DNA of 64,000 nucleotides from Nigrospora sphaerica (GCA_018287875.1 JAGVVL010000022.1:62001-126000), one strand, 5' to 3'; counted from the stretch's first letter, positions 22,315 through 34,041 are shown. Numbers and translations: made by a program. The notes: a model not told the origin generated them from the sequence alone.

Positions 22315-22575
22315 CCATTTACTGTAGATATTGTCCTTCTTAACTTCTGCCTGTAGTAGTTTCTGTCCGGAATAGCTTCTTCCATTGGCAACATCCAATA
22401 GTCGCACCTTCCGCCCCTAGCAGCTTCCGTCCGTGGTAAATTTTGTCCGCGGCAGCTTCTTTTAGTATATAGTAGCTTCTGCCTTTTGGAGAGTCTCCTC
22501 GTAGTAACTTCTGTTCACTATAGCTTTTGCCCGTGGCAACATCCAAGAAGTAATTGTTTAGGAAGGACCTACGGA
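22315..22575 (-). repeat. degenerate minisatellite-like stretch
   Basis: A phrase like TAGCTTCTGTCCGTGGCAAC recurs with variation several times (e.g. near 22375, 22420, 22460, 22530). On the minus strand it stays open and gives peptide repeats of the form DVATGKSYSEQKLL and DVANGRSYSGQKLL. It directly abuts the truncated end of LINE copy B. Its nature is unknown: coding repeat remnant or minisatellite. Confidence 0.4.
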
Positions 22576-22579
22576 GCAT

Positions 22580-25224
22580 CTTTCTCAGCCTAGGTTATAC
22601 TCAGTTCCACAGGATGAGCGTATGTACTTAATCGGTTCCTATAATTAGCATAGAGTAGACACCCGTCAGGCCAGTTTTTCTACCCTTAGACGACTTCCAG
22701 GTCATATTTCTGTTTCTTCTCTGTTAGAGCCCCTTCCACAGGCAGTATGAGCTCCCAGAAGTACAGTGGCCAGCGCCAGGGCCCTCCGCAGCACGCTCGT
22801 AGGACGGCCGGCTACGGCGCCAGGGGTGACGATATAGCTTTCCCAACCGCTGCGCCTGTACCCGTATCCGCCTCCTCTCGTCCCGTGCCAGCACCCCCTC
22901 TCAGCCTCACCTGTCTTTGCCGGCTGTCCCTAGCCTGTACGATAGCGAGCAGGAGGGGTACGAGGAGTGGTTCGGGGACGATCCCTTCGGTCCGTCGACC
23001 ACGTATGAGCTTTTCCTCCTCTCTGGACCACACGCCGAGGTTATTCTGATGCAGGTGTGGGTCGTCTCATGGGGCCATGGACGTGTCCCTGGAACTCGAT
23101 ACGGTTCTGCATGAGCTCCACGAACTTTCGCATCGGTTTGATGGCCAAGAAGCCGGACTGAATCGTGGCAACAAGGCGTAAGTCTACTCGCCTACATGGG
23201 CCGCGTCTGCTGAAAAGAACTCGACGATTTTTGCAAGATCCGGAATTTTTAGGTTGCCCGAACCCTAGAAAGGAGCCAAGCTGACCGTTCTGTGTCCCAT
23301 AGATCGTAAAAGATAGAGCGCATGCAAGTTCTGGATTCCCCCTGCCATCGTCCCTTCTTTCTCACGCAGTGTATCCAGGTTGCAACAAGATGCAGCGGCT
23401 CATGGGCTGGCTGTCGCAGGTTAAGGCAGTATTTGAGCGGTGGGTAGCACCACGAGGCGAAGATAATATCCAGGACGACAGTTTGTGGGTTGGGCCATAG
23501 GCAGCGGCGGTTTTGTCTCGGGACCCCACGGCCGCACTGACCGCTCGATGACTGGGCCATCAGCGTGGCGGTAAGGCGCGATGGAAGAATGTGGGCTTCG
23601 TATACCATCGTTAGCACTAGATCCGTCGCCCACGAGCTTGCAATCCGTGGCATGACATGGTACTAATTCAGGAGCGCACAATCCGTAAGGTCCGATTTCC
23701 AAAAGAAGAAGGCGTTCATAGTCATACCTCTACCGACAAGGAATGCTTCCCAAGCCTGTGCTCAGCTCGTCGAACAAGCTTAGAATCCTCGCTACCTGGT
23801 CCGGCTGCATCCTGCGCTCGGGCCGCCTGCCACCGGTAGACGCATGCTTGGGTATACATGGCAAACCCGCCTCCCTCTCTGTACGCAGGCCCTTGCAGCC
23901 GGTGGTCTTGGGTAACCGAACCCATCCACTGCCACGCGCTGCCATCCAGTCCGCTCGGTGGATGCGAACGATACCGCCTGCCGTCCCAGCTGTCGCCGGT
24001 TCTTTCTACCGAGACTCGTCCGCAAAGGCCTGTTTATGCTGTTGGGAGCATTCTCTCTTGCCGGCACAAACCGCGTCGTATTGTTTATCGTATCGCTCAA
24101 TGCGGCGCCGGAAGAGTGGCTGACGGCCGGTTGGTGTTCTGCGAGACGATGGTCAGCAACGCATGCTTGGACGGCCTTGGTTTCAATCTTGGTTGTGCCT
24201 ACCTTTTTGCTCTTGTTGCATGAATCTCTGCTGCATAAGCCTCTGCTGCACGAGTCTCGGCGGCAAGAGTCTCGGCGGCCTGCTTTGGGGCCTGTCGACA
24301 CCCACGGCGACGCCTTCATTGTCGGGACAGTCGCCGTAAGTAGCTACAGGGTCCGACGCAGGCGCCGCACCTTGATTGTAGTCGGGGTCGGTTTCGTACT
24401 CAAAATTGACGTTGGGATCAGCGTTCACATCGGGGTCGGCCGTGAGCTCGTGGTCAGCATTCAGCGTATAGTTCGCACTCGACTCACGGTCGGCGATCGG
24501 CTCATGGTCGGGCTCGATTACCTGGGCCGCGGCGCTTAATTGCGTCACCCGAGCACCCGCTCGGGAACGAGCGTCGTCAGTCGCTAACCGGCGTAGCTAT
24601 TGCTGTCAGCCACCGGCCGTCAAAACCGTCGGGGAGAACACAAACCAGCCTGGCTAGATGTAACAATATACTAGTTACTGTTACGGCTGTGGCTGACCAG
24701 CAGATAAACCTTTCTAGATCCAAGTCTCCCAGTCTTCGGATTCTAGTTCTTTTGCCTAGTTTCCTGCTGGGGCGGCGTGGTGCAGTTTGTTAGGGTGTGC
24801 TCCCACGCGCCGTGACAGTTACTAGTGCTACTACCGCTACAGACTTGCGATCTAATCAGTTTAAATATATTAAACGCGTTTTAGTCACATCCGAACTTAT
24901 TTGCTGCGAAAGTGCGAGAAAGTAATCCAAACTAATCCGCTCGTACGACGGACCCGCTCGTATGACATCTACGTTATCATGGGGTTCCCTGTCTTTACAG
25001 ATGACATTGTCCCGTCCGGGTTGTTTCCGTATATGGTTATTCCGCTCCGATAAGTTCAATATTTTAGCGTGAGTTCAGTTGGATCCGTAACAAGGAGCTT
25101 TCCAGGTTGGTGGTGGGTCCCGTAGGCGCCCCCGGCCATCCCTCTGGCCGTAAATACGGGTTGGTCGCCTACGTCGAACTTTTTACCAAGTTCACCCACA
25201 GAAACTCCCACAACAAGACACACA
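22580..25224. other. no confident gene; two weak coding-like patches
   Basis: From the ATG at 22747 (MSSQKYSGQRQGPPQ) the plus strand looks protein-like, shifts frame near 22900 (SLYDSEQEGYEEWFGDDPFG) and again to MDVSLELDTVLHELHELS near 23079. It may be a decayed or multi-exon gene that I cannot identify. On the minus strand 24183-24548 is open and acidic with repeated AD(P/H) dipeptides, then 15-bp repeats at 24219-24280 encoding QQR(L/F)(M/V). It has no ATG at its start. Nothing else is supported. Confidence 0.3.
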
Positions 25225-26413
25225 ATGTCGGCTTTCGAACCCGGAAGTGCTATCAAAAGCAGTTGCTCGCTAAACAATACAGGAATGGCCACTGCAGAAA
25301 CCGCCAAAGGTACAAATACTCTAACATCGGCCCATCAAGTCAACGACAACCTCAGCCAAGACGAATCTGGACTGAGTCAAGCCACTGTCACCCCAACCAA
25401 AGCCGAGGTCGATGACACGAAGCGAACCAAAGGACTCGACTGGGAGGGTTGCAACCGATGTGACCCCCCCGAACTCATAACCTTCGATTGCGACGGCGAC
25501 CTGATCTTGGATGTGGGCGAAGTCGTCTGTGAGCACAGGGTCAATGCGACTGGCCAGACGTTTCCTGTTACCCAGGCAGCTAGAACTTTCCGGGTATGTT
25601 CGAAGACATTACGTCGGGCTTCACCCGTGTTTAAGCGGATGCTCTATGGTGGGTTCGCGGAGGCCCAACCACCTGAGGATGACAAGCAGTGGTTGGTTGA
25701 ATTACCCGACGATGACCCTGATGCGTTGGCTGTATTTTGCCATATCATGCATGGTAGCTTTGAGAAGGTTCCGTCGAGCGCTGAGGTCATAGATCTCGAG
25801 CTCCTTTATCAGATCACCATTTTGAGTGATAAATACGACCTTCTCCATTGGCTGAGACCATGGGCCTGGCAGTGGAGAGTTCTCCTCGTCGACGGGTACA
25901 GCAATTGGCCAAGGACGGATGAAAAGATGGAAAAGGGCCTCTTCATCGCTTGGGAATTGGGTGATTACGACCTTGTTTGCAAATTCGCGACCGAGATAGC
26001 GTACTACAGTTGCTCCAACGCAAACGGCGATCTCCTGAGGGACAAGGCCGAACAGAGCGAAACAGACAATCTCAGGTTTCAGGGAGTAATTCCGCCAGCT
26101 GACCTGAAAGGTAAGTAAAAGCACAAGCCCAAGGTTTTCAATGGAGAGCCTCTGACTCGATCCTTCAGAGGTAGTAGCGTCGATACGACTTCACTGGAAC
26201 GACATCTTCCTGGATCATCTACACGAAGCTGTGTATGCACTCATTGAGAAAAGGCTGGGTATCCTGACTTGTATCAGCCCTAAGACCAACCAAACCGATA
26301 GATGCGAGGCCAGCATGCTCGGCACCATCATGCGAGGAATGCATCAGTTGCACCTCAATTCAACGACACACATAAGCAACACTGTGCGAGACAGGCATCA
26401 CGAAGCGGACTAA
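25225..26413 (+). CDS. BTB/POZ domain protein, two exons
   Basis: Exon 1 (25225-26110) and exon 2 (26169-26413) are joined by a 58-bp intron (GTAAGT...CTTCAG) in phase, giving 376 residues. A variable, Ser/Thr-rich N-terminus leads to a BTB fold at about residues 90-220: DGDLILDVG, an insertion, FRVCSKTLRRASPVFKRML, a pattern of conserved hydrophobics, and YQITILSDKYDLLHWLRPW. This is the common fungal BTB arrangement, with a C-terminal helical part including MLGTIMRGMHQL. Such proteins mediate protein-protein contacts, in some cases as Cullin-3 adaptors; no specific partner can be inferred. The last about 20 residues after HLNSTTHISN may be cut short, since I cannot tell whether the stop at 26411 is ancestral or an unspliced third intron follows. 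Confidence 0.8.
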
Positions 26414-28859
26414 GCTGATTCGAAATTGATCAATACCAGATTGCATCTCGGAGAGACCCGCCTGAACAATTGACAGTGCATTCCAAGTAGTAGCGGCACG
26501 ACCAATAACAGACGTACCGTGGCTCATGCGTTAGAGGGCGGCGCAGGGTGCGTACCAAGCGTTGCTTTACAATGAACTCGGAACGCCCAATCTGGTACAA
26601 CACTACTAAGGCGTTCCTTGGGTGAAACAGAATCGGGAGAGTAACCGATGGGCTTCTCCGTGGCTTGGCCTCGCACATCGATATCATCGAGCCTGTAGCC
26701 AAAGCTGCGAGAAATCAATGGCGTCCGGAGCACCTTCAATGTAGGACTTGAGGAATGGTTACTTGTCGAGGGGATCCAATACGATCTGGTCTGGATTCAG
26801 TGGTGTGTGGGTTATCCAACAGATGAGCATCTCGTGGTCTTTTTGATGGGGAAACCGGCAAGCCTTGAGCCCCGAGAACAGGGTCATTGGGATGAAAGAA
26901 AACATAAGCACAAGCGGCCCCGACTACTTCAATACCACTGACAATAGCCTGACTAGGTGAGTTACGTTGGTCGTTAGCGCCCGAACGATGTAACAGCCAT
27001 TCAGTAATCTTGAAGTTTGACAGGTGCTGACCGGGTACAGAGAATACAGTGTTTCGAAAATTCATCACCCAAGCTGACCTACGAATTATCAAAACCGACT
27101 TGCAGAAGGGCCTGCCCCCAGTCTTCCTCAGAAAGCTTTTGCCCGTTCGAATGTATGCGCTTAAGCTTACTTGCGTTGGAAAGCTCGTGAACGGATGTGT
27201 GTATCTTGAATCAAGGCATGTTGTATTCCAAGAGTGGACATCTGTATGGGTTCCCATGCCCACCTCACACGGAGGCGAGACGATTGGGCGGAGGGTCATA
27301 GCGGCAACCCGTGGCTGGAGGACTCGCCCTCGCCTCCCTTATCCGTCGAGAGCCGGGATGAACTGGACGCCCGGCGTACCAAGAGATCACGCTTTGAGTA
27401 CCCGACTCGACAAGAGGAGGAAGACGCTGTAGGCTCCAATAGGAGGCGTATCGACAACAACAAGCGGGGGCGTGAAACACGCTTTTACCAGCACATGACA
27501 AAACGTAAAGAGAAGAAAAGGGAACGGAAGCATGCCCCAAATACACAGGAGAAGAAGACTCGGGGAAGGAGGAGAACCCGGGGCTCAGCGACGATTTAGT
27601 ACGGCATTAGGCAAGGACATGATACCACATCATCTATTTTGACTTTCTGCTTCTTGGCGTTAATTCGATTTCTCTATTACTTGGGGGCCAGTCTATGTAG
27701 AGTATAAGTCACGTACAATACTCGTAGTCGGTGAGCACGGCTGTCACGGCTGTCACGGCTGTGATGCTTTCGCGTTCGAGACGAACTGCCCTTTTAACCC
27801 CACATCCTCGGGCCTCGACGATTTCGTCCAGCGAATCTTTCGTCTTCGTACGGGCCAGGCACAAGTAGTTACTCCCCAGTGCACCTCGCCCTGTGACAAC
27901 GCCTAATGCGGTTGACGATAGTGACGTTCCTAACTTCCTAATTTCACGCCACCCATCTACGAGAAGGGCCTATGATTACAGTACCGGATAAGGAACAACT
28001 AATATTCACGTGTAATTTTTCGCAGAGTACATTGTGACGAAAAGTTATATTCAGTGATTATTCTGTGTATCCTTATCCATTTTGTCTGCGGCGTCTCCTT
28101 ATTTGCGTACTTATATACGTCACTGGGGTAACGTAAGCCCACTATAGCTTACGTAAGCTACGCGCACCTGATGAAGGCGTCCACGGCAGTGACCATGGGC
28201 CCGAGGGTGGCTCGGGAGCTGGCTGCTGTCCCGGATGCCGTCGACCGAAATTGTTAGTCGTATGCTTGCCATAGTATATGGAGAACTTGCCTGGATCTGC
28301 TTCTCTGTGTATGGCTGACAGGTCGAATTGTCTACGTACTATAGCGTACTGTCATTGTCGGCCTTGGGGCTAGTTCTAGGGGATCAAAGCCCTGCCTCGA
28401 ACACAGTACCCTAGCTAAAGCCGCACCCCATGGACGGTTTTGACATGATTCCGGAAGTGATCAAGACCCAGGAGATTGATGTCGTCTTTGACACATTGAG
28501 GATGGCAGCAGGAGATTGGTTGGTCCCGACCATGGCTTTGTAGCCTTTCAAGTATTTGCTGCTGAGATTCTTGTTCCTCAGACGGCCGACTGTACGCAAA
28601 TGTTCTTCCTTATACGAAAGTCTCTCGTCGCCAATACGTCGCGGAAACAGTGTGGCCAGCATGCGCAGTGGAAACTCTGGTTCAGGATGGGCCTACTCGT
28701 TCGGGGGCTGATCTTTGGCTGGTCGTTGAAGTTCGATTCGTTTAGCAGTTTCTAGTTTGCCGCAAAGGTCGACCATCATTACAAGCACGCAAGTGTAGCT
28801 CCGGTAGCGTCGGCGGCACACACCAGAATGCTTTGAAGTACTCAACATACAAACGGGGG
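26414..28859. other. no confident gene
   Basis: A frame at 27246-27599 (MGSHAHLTRRRDDW..., Lys/Arg/Glu-rich) is open to a stop, but its start lies inside other open frames and I do not recognise it. The minus strand at 28411-28662 has a protein-like frame (LSYKEEHLRTVGRLRNKNLSS) with no partner exon found. A perfect TAGCTTACGTAAGCTA palindrome lies near 28145. The rest is AT-richer intergenic sequence. Confidence 0.3.
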
Positions 28860-31403
28860 CTATTTCTCATGCTGTAACACGTCCATCGAACTGGTACGTT
28901 CTAGCCTTTTTTGGATGAGACTCTCAACCACGGGAATCCACTTCCAGACATCGGTCATATCCTCGTTCGTACTGCTTGGAGCTTCAACCTGCTGGCTGAC
29001 CACATCCATCCATCGATCAATGCCAGACCACTGAAGAATATGGCCTCCAAGCGCGAGCGTTTGCGCCTCCTGAACCCGGAAGACGCAGTGGATTGTGCCA
29101 GAAGGAAAGAAGATGGTCTGCCCCGGCTTCAGTATCCAGTAGCGCCAATGTTGTCCTGCATCGTAGTGCTCAGTGTCGCCCATCCACGCTGTACGCTGTT
29201 CGCTGGTGGGATGAGACATCCATGCGAAGCCAAACAAACCTTCCTGGATGGTGATCCATGTAGCGAGACCATGGCTGTCCATGTGGGGGGCTGTACAATG
29301 CCCTCCTTCGGACAGGAGGGCCCAATGTTCAAGGTCTCTCCACACAACCCACTCTTCTCCACATGCCACAGTCCTCTCGGCCCTATTTCCTTTCAATACC
29401 TTGTCGCGTATCCGAGCCAGAAGCTGGCAGTTCCGTCCCGTCAGGAAGTCGGGCAGTGTGGAAGGCAATGGGCAGCTGCAGTCCAGTACATTCCATGGGT
29501 CGTCCGACTTCGCTGAAGAGAGGAATCGCTCCTGGACTTGTCGTATACTCCGGGATTCATACGAGCTCTCGTTAGCTCTGCGAGAGGGTATCTGGACAGA
29601 GACCATCTGATCATGATCTTCGATCCACTCGAAGAACTCGGTAATTGGCCTCGCTGGGGGCTTCCACTGGAAGTGCTGCTGCCGCTCCGTAACGATAGGC
29701 ACGTTGGGGGTCGTGTTGTCAAGAAGAGCCTTGGCTTGGTGCCCGTCCAAGAGGTGTAGTTCAGTTATCCCGTTCTTCTCCGCAATAGGGTGCTTGCAGT
29801 TTCGTAGAATGGGAAGGAGGCATCGAGCGGTTTGGCAGCTCCGGCTGGCGGGGGCTTCCTTCGTTCTCTGGAGCGTTTCGACGATAGCCTGCGCAAGATA
29901 CGTCTCGTCGGACACCCAATCACACACAGGGCGCGCGCTATGGTCTTGAATACGCGACAATCCAACATCAGCGGACAGTAAGGGATGGGTAACCTGTTGC
30001 CGTTTGGCCGTGCCGAGCTGTGGAGTGTCGGACGGTACCGAAGCCGCACGCTGTCTTTTCGAAGGCATCGCAGAGGTTTCCATCAATGCTGTTGGACAGC
30101 TTTCTGTCGCACCTGATAGCCTATTGATAAGTGACTTCAGTCGATCCGTGTCTAAACTACGTTTTACCAAGGATGAGAGGGCCTTCTCCCTTTTCCTAGC
30201 CGACCTTCGTACATGGCCATTGGTCCATCTCCATCGCTGCGAAGAGGACGATGAATCACTCGTTGCGCTCGTCCTTGTCCATTGCTTTTCGTATTTTTCT
30301 GGCTGCCGAAGGCTCTCACACAACGGATCCCCAACGGAAGAAATGTCGTAGCTGTCTTTCCGCGAAGTGCCGCTAAGCCCATTGCGATTTGGACCTAGAC
30401 CAGCTGCCTCATAATGGGTTGTCTCCTCAGGCGCAGCCCCACACTTGCTACAGCAAACGCTGGCGGCAGTGTCACTTGCTTCGGTCGTGCAGTCTGTCTC
30501 GGTGGTGTTCTTTGATGCATCTGAGGCTGTGTCGCTTCCGGAATCCGTGCCTGTGTTTGTTCCATCTGTCGTGTTCCCGCGGGTGTCGTGTGTGGGACGC
30601 AGTGTCTTGTTCGTGTCGCTTATACTTGTGGTCTCCACCATATTCGCTCTCCGGTATATAGCTGTATCGATGCCATGAGGATGAATGGCAAGACCACTGC
30701 TACCGTTGAGTTCTTGACCAGAAATGTCCTGTGGGATGAGAAGACCGTGTTGATCAAAGCCGTAACCGTGTGGCAATTCTCTCTCGGCCAGCAGTGTGTA
30801 GGGAAGCGGCACTCTTTCTGGGTCGTTCTGCTTTGTAAAGGGACTGTCACTCTTCCACAGCCTCGCATTGACCAAATCGATCCGTTCGATGGGATGAACG
30901 AAACAGTGCCTCCCGTACTTGGACAACTCGATGCGCCGGCGTACTAGCTGTTGAAGTCTCGGCAACGCTTCGGTCTTCCATTTCCGGTGTTGGCTTGCGG
31001 TGGCGGCGAATTGGATAACGAAGCTGATTCCTTGCCCTTCACAGTAGCGTTGGACCACGTCCTGTCCCCAGTATTCGGTAGCCTTCTTCAACCTCTGGCG
31101 GATCTTCAATCCCTCGGCCGCGGTACTGGTAAACTTTCGCCACCTGGCATCTAGCTTTTGTGCTTTGTATATTGTGGACTCGTAAAATGCTCGTTCGTAG
31201 AAGGCGAATTCGATCTGTAATGTGCTTTGGATACCAAGCAATTGGTCGCGCTTTTGCTGGCACAGGTCGTATTTCTTCTCTTCGTTGTCGCAAGAACGGA
31301 TGACACTCAAGAAACGTTCCACTTGGATTGCTTTGGGTTCGCCGAGTAGTAGGATCCGCTCCTGAGCGTCCGGATCGATGGAGTTGGTTGCTGATTGATT
31401 CAT
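28860..31403 (-). CDS. JmjC-domain protein, accessory type
   Basis: One uninterrupted exon encodes 847 residues from the ATG at 31403. The first 200 residues are predicted helical and charged. Residues about 270-330 are Thr/Ser/Asp-rich with a CxxC pair (CCSKCGAAP), and the middle is basic and disordered. The C-terminal 170 residues look like a JmjC oxygenase: HMDSHGLATW supplies H707-x-D709 of the iron-binding triad, LKPGQTIFFPSG is typical of the fold, and H772 in GTIHCVFRV is the third ligand. So the metal site appears intact. JmjC proteins of this kind are usually Fe(II)/2-oxoglutarate-dependent demethylases or hydroxylases acting on chromatin, but the substrate cannot be deduced. It lies between repeat-rich intervals with no functional partner nearby. 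Confidence 0.8.
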   Translation of the reverse strand: MNQSATNSIDPDAQERILLLGEPKAIQVERFLSVIRSCDNEEKKYDLCQQKRDQLLGIQSTLQIEFAFYERAFYESTIYKAQKLDARWRKFTSTAAEGLKIRQRLKKATEYWGQDVVQRYCEGQGISFVIQFAATASQHRKWKTEALPRLQQLVRRRIELSKYGRHCFVHPIERIDLVNARLWKSDSPFTKQNDPERVPLPYTLLAERELPHGYGFDQHGLLIPQDISGQELNGSSGLAIHPHGIDTAIYRRANMVETTSISDTNKTLRPTHDTRGNTTDGTNTGTDSGSDTASDASKNTTETDCTTEASDTAASVCCSKCGAAPEETTHYEAAGLGPNRNGLSGTSRKDSYDISSVGDPLCESLRQPEKYEKQWTRTSATSDSSSSSQRWRWTNGHVRRSARKREKALSSLVKRSLDTDRLKSLINRLSGATESCPTALMETSAMPSKRQRAASVPSDTPQLGTAKRQQVTHPLLSADVGLSRIQDHSARPVCDWVSDETYLAQAIVETLQRTKEAPASRSCQTARCLLPILRNCKHPIAEKNGITELHLLDGHQAKALLDNTTPNVPIVTERQQHFQWKPPARPITEFFEWIEDHDQMVSVQIPSRRANESSYESRSIRQVQERFLSSAKSDDPWNVLDCSCPLPSTLPDFLTGRNCQLLARIRDKVLKGNRAERTVACGEEWVVWRDLEHWALLSEGGHCTAPHMDSHGLATWITIQEGLFGFAWMSHPTSEQRTAWMGDTEHYDAGQHWRYWILKPGQTIFFPSGTIHCVFRVQEAQTLALGGHILQWSGIDRWMDVVSQQVEAPSSTNEDMTDVWKWIPVVESLIQKRLERTSSMDVLQHEK

Positions 31404-32142
31404 TGCATTGGATTTGCAGAGCAGAATTGGGAAGACGGATGGATAAACATCGCATTGGGGTTGTCAAATTTCTAGGGAGGTAATGATGAAGTCTCTGATG
31501 CACTAACCCTATTAAGGCAGGTGTACAGGTGCACGGCTGCTCCACCGCGAGCGACACCTTTCCTCTCATTTATTATCCGCGCGCAAGCTTCTGCTAGCAG
31601 CTGGCGTGTCATAGCACTAAAGCACTAACAGCGGACCTTCGCACTCGAGTGAACCTAAAACACTAAGGGAAAGCCGCTTGAGCTGGTTGTTCTAGGGTTC
31701 CCAACAATAATAATAATTGTTTGACGTCGTCGGCGGCTGAGAAGCAGCCACAACCTCCCGAGGGGTATGAGACGTGGTTAGCTGGTTTCCAATGCGACCT
31801 TCTTTCCACAGTAGCCGAATCATGTCTCCTGGACTCAACATGCTGCAGCCGGTGGTCGCTACGGTTCGAACCTCCCGACTCGTTCTTTCGTTTCTTAATC
31901 TTTGCTAAGTGGCCCCCTTCCGTGGCCGCCGGTGATGAAAGGCGGCGAGTCCTCTGGTTCGGTGGTAATTAAATCCTCCATCGCCACCCCACCATCACAG
32001 CTCAACGCACTCACTCACGCTCCCTTCACGCCTAAAATACTCGCTCATTGCCATCGCTTCATCACTCTCTTTCACAGTAACATGACCCGTTGCTCCCGTT
32101 GAATTTCTCTTCACCCCACCCCATCTAAAGCCCCCACAGAAT

Positions 32143-32945
32143 AAAACGTACGCCAAGCCCATCATCGTCTCCGCCGCCGCCGCCAGCCTGGGTCCCACTG
32201 TCCTGGCCCAGGGCCAGGGCCAAGACGACGTCTTCGAATTCGACTGCGGCAGTAACAATTATTACGGCTATGGCTACGGTGATAACAACGGCAACAGTGG
32301 AAACAACGGAAACAGTGGAAACAAGGGCGGTAACATACTCGACAACTTCCAGGACATCGTCAATGCCTTCACCGACATCCCAAACCTGGGCTTGAACGGC
32401 ACCACTGACCCCAGGAAATAGCACATAAACTGGCTTGCATGCACGTGTCCCCATCAGGAACTCTTCCAACACATCCACGACATCGTGTGTCTGGAACAGG
32501 ACCTACGCAACTCGATGAGCGGAAACCAGACGTTGATGGACATCGAGCAGCATGTTTTGTGCCATGCTTAGCCCTTTGTGAGTCTGCCCTCATTTCTTTC
32601 ACCTTCTCTCCTACCCCCCTCCTCAAATCACCCTTTCTCGGGCTTTCGGGAGGACCTCGGCTCGCGGGAAATACTGACTCATATATCCGATACAGCTGGA
32701 CCTGACGCACGACAACCTGCTGATGAACACTGAGAACAAGGCGTCGATACTTCTGGGCGCCTTCCAGGGCGGTGGCAACACGCCAGCAACGCTGACAGCC
32801 TTCGGTACACGGCTAGCTGCAGAGCTACGAGTCCCTGAGCGCTGTAACCGACGAGGTCGCGCCCATCTACCAGGACGTCCAGACCACGTCGCACAACATG
32901 GTCTCCAACGTTGTCCAGCAGGTCCTCGGCACTTTGGCCCTCTAG
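32143..32945 (+). pseudogene. decayed secreted small-protein gene, unknown family
   Basis: The first part (32143-32421) reads KTYAKPIIVSAAAASLGPTV, like a signal peptide ending LAQ, then an Asn/Gly/Tyr-rich mature part and a stop at 32419. No ATG precedes it in frame. A second block (about 32459-32572) reads ELFQHIHDIVCLEQDLRNSM and ends in TAG. It is followed by a clean GTGAGT...ATACAG intron (about 32577-32696) and a third block LTHDNLLMNTENKAS that shifts frame near 32815 into SYESLSAVTDEVAPIYQDV, ending at the TAG at 32943-32945. The pattern fits a three-exon gene for a small secreted protein that has lost its start and frame. Assignment to a family such as HsbA would be a guess. Confidence 0.4.
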
Positions 32946-33309
32946 ACGACAGGGGAAGGAGGTTTATCCCTCTTGGATGTGCATAACAGATGGAGGGACG
33001 TTGGTGTGTGAATGGGAGGAAGAGGGAGGCGGATGGATGGTGGGACGACAGACGGCAACACGAGATAACGATCGGGTAACACGACATCGCAGTGTTTGAA
33101 TCGCCAATCCAACCGATTGCACTCAAGCTTTCATCTCTTGGTTTGACTTGATTTCTTATTCAGTGCCGTCTGTTCGTTCTTGCTTGATGGACCCTAACGC
33201 ACTCTCGTCTCGTCTATCGATAGTAGTCCGAGGCAGCATAGCTAGCAGCTATCCTGTCTTTAAGACATATTAGTTACCAGTGCCCATAGAGGAGTGCATA
33301 AACTCGGCA

Positions 33310-34041
33310 TTAACGGGTCGATCTTGGTCGTCCACGTTTTGCGAAATACTTGCTTCGCCCGCCTTTGCTTTCCCAATATCCATGGAGCAGGTCCGGGCAA
33401 ATGTTCTTTAACTTTGATTCCACCTCCATGGTCGTATGCGCCCGGGTTGCGGGGTACCCCACCCACTGCACTTCAAGTATGAACCCTTTCCTGTGTTTCT
33501 CGTGCTTCAAGATCTTGAAGACGTGGTAGGACTCTGGAAATGAAGAGTCCCTATTTCGGAAGAGAGCCTGGGTTCTTCCGCCTTGCATCCCCCAATATTC
33601 GTATAATGTGTCTGCAGCTCCTTTCTGAATTTCTTCTTCAGGTTCGAAAGTGGCTTCTTCCGATGCGTCGGCCCACTTGACAAGCAACTCGATTCTGCCG
33701 TCTGGGAGTTTACGGTGTCCCAGGAGTTTATCCAGCTCTTGCTCGGCTTCCATGGTATCTATACTCTCGACTCGTTTCGGGGGGTCATTGGCTGCGTCGT
33801 CTTTTTCGCTGTTGTCCAAAGGCTTTGAGCCCTTTGTAGTGGATCTAGGAGCGGATTCCCTGTTCTGAAGGAGTTCTAGCGATAGGAAGGCAATTAGATG
33901 TACTGCGATGTTACAAGGCTGGAACACTAAACTGACCCGAGTTACCCATATCGGCCAGTGGGACCACTGGTCTTCGGTCATTTTGGGCCGCATCATTAGT
34001 CCTGGACTGTGTTCGTCGCAACGTTGATGTAGATGCCTCAT
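33310..34041 (-). CDS. protein with chromodomain-like segments
   Basis: An open frame of 243 residues from the ATG at 34041. Two modules resemble chromodomains: one around RIELLVKWADASEEATFEPE and one around GFILEVQWVGYPATRAHTTM, each followed by a YEYWGMQGGR or HGYWESKGGR helix. The tail is basic (KRGRPRST). The N-terminal 70 residues are hydrophobic/mixed. They recur as a truncated, diverged fragment at 48158-48352, so the sequence has been duplicated. Chromodomains bind methylated histone tails, and in fungi they also occur on Ty3-type integrases; no integrase or RT sequence is adjacent here. Whether this is a host gene or a transposon-derived remnant is unresolved. Confidence 0.6.
   Translation of the reverse strand: MRHLHQRCDEHSPGLMMRPKMTEDQWSHWPIWVTRVSLVFQPCNIAVHLIAFLSLELLQNRESAPRSTTKGSKPLDNSEKDDAANDPPKRVESIDTMEAEQELDKLLGHRKLPDGRIELLVKWADASEEATFEPEEEIQKGAADTLYEYWGMQGGRTQALFRNRDSSFPESYHVFKILKHEKHRKGFILEVQWVGYPATRAHTTMEVESKLKNICPDLLHGYWESKGGRSKYFAKRGRPRSTR

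Noticed and set aside
23792..24319. A 175-codon minus-strand frame
   Set aside because: It has no start context, no domain and overlaps another weak frame. Composition is basic and irregular.
27246..27599. A Lys/Arg-rich 118-codon frame
   Set aside because: It is open, but no homology is recognised and there is no supporting intron or upstream exon. Mentioned only in the gap note.
32125..32478. A hydrophobic minus-strand frame (V/I/T-rich) resembling a membrane segment
   Set aside because: It is the reverse of the Asn/Gly-rich GAC/AAC repeats of the plus-strand secreted-protein remnant; such antisense frames are naturally Val/Ile-rich.
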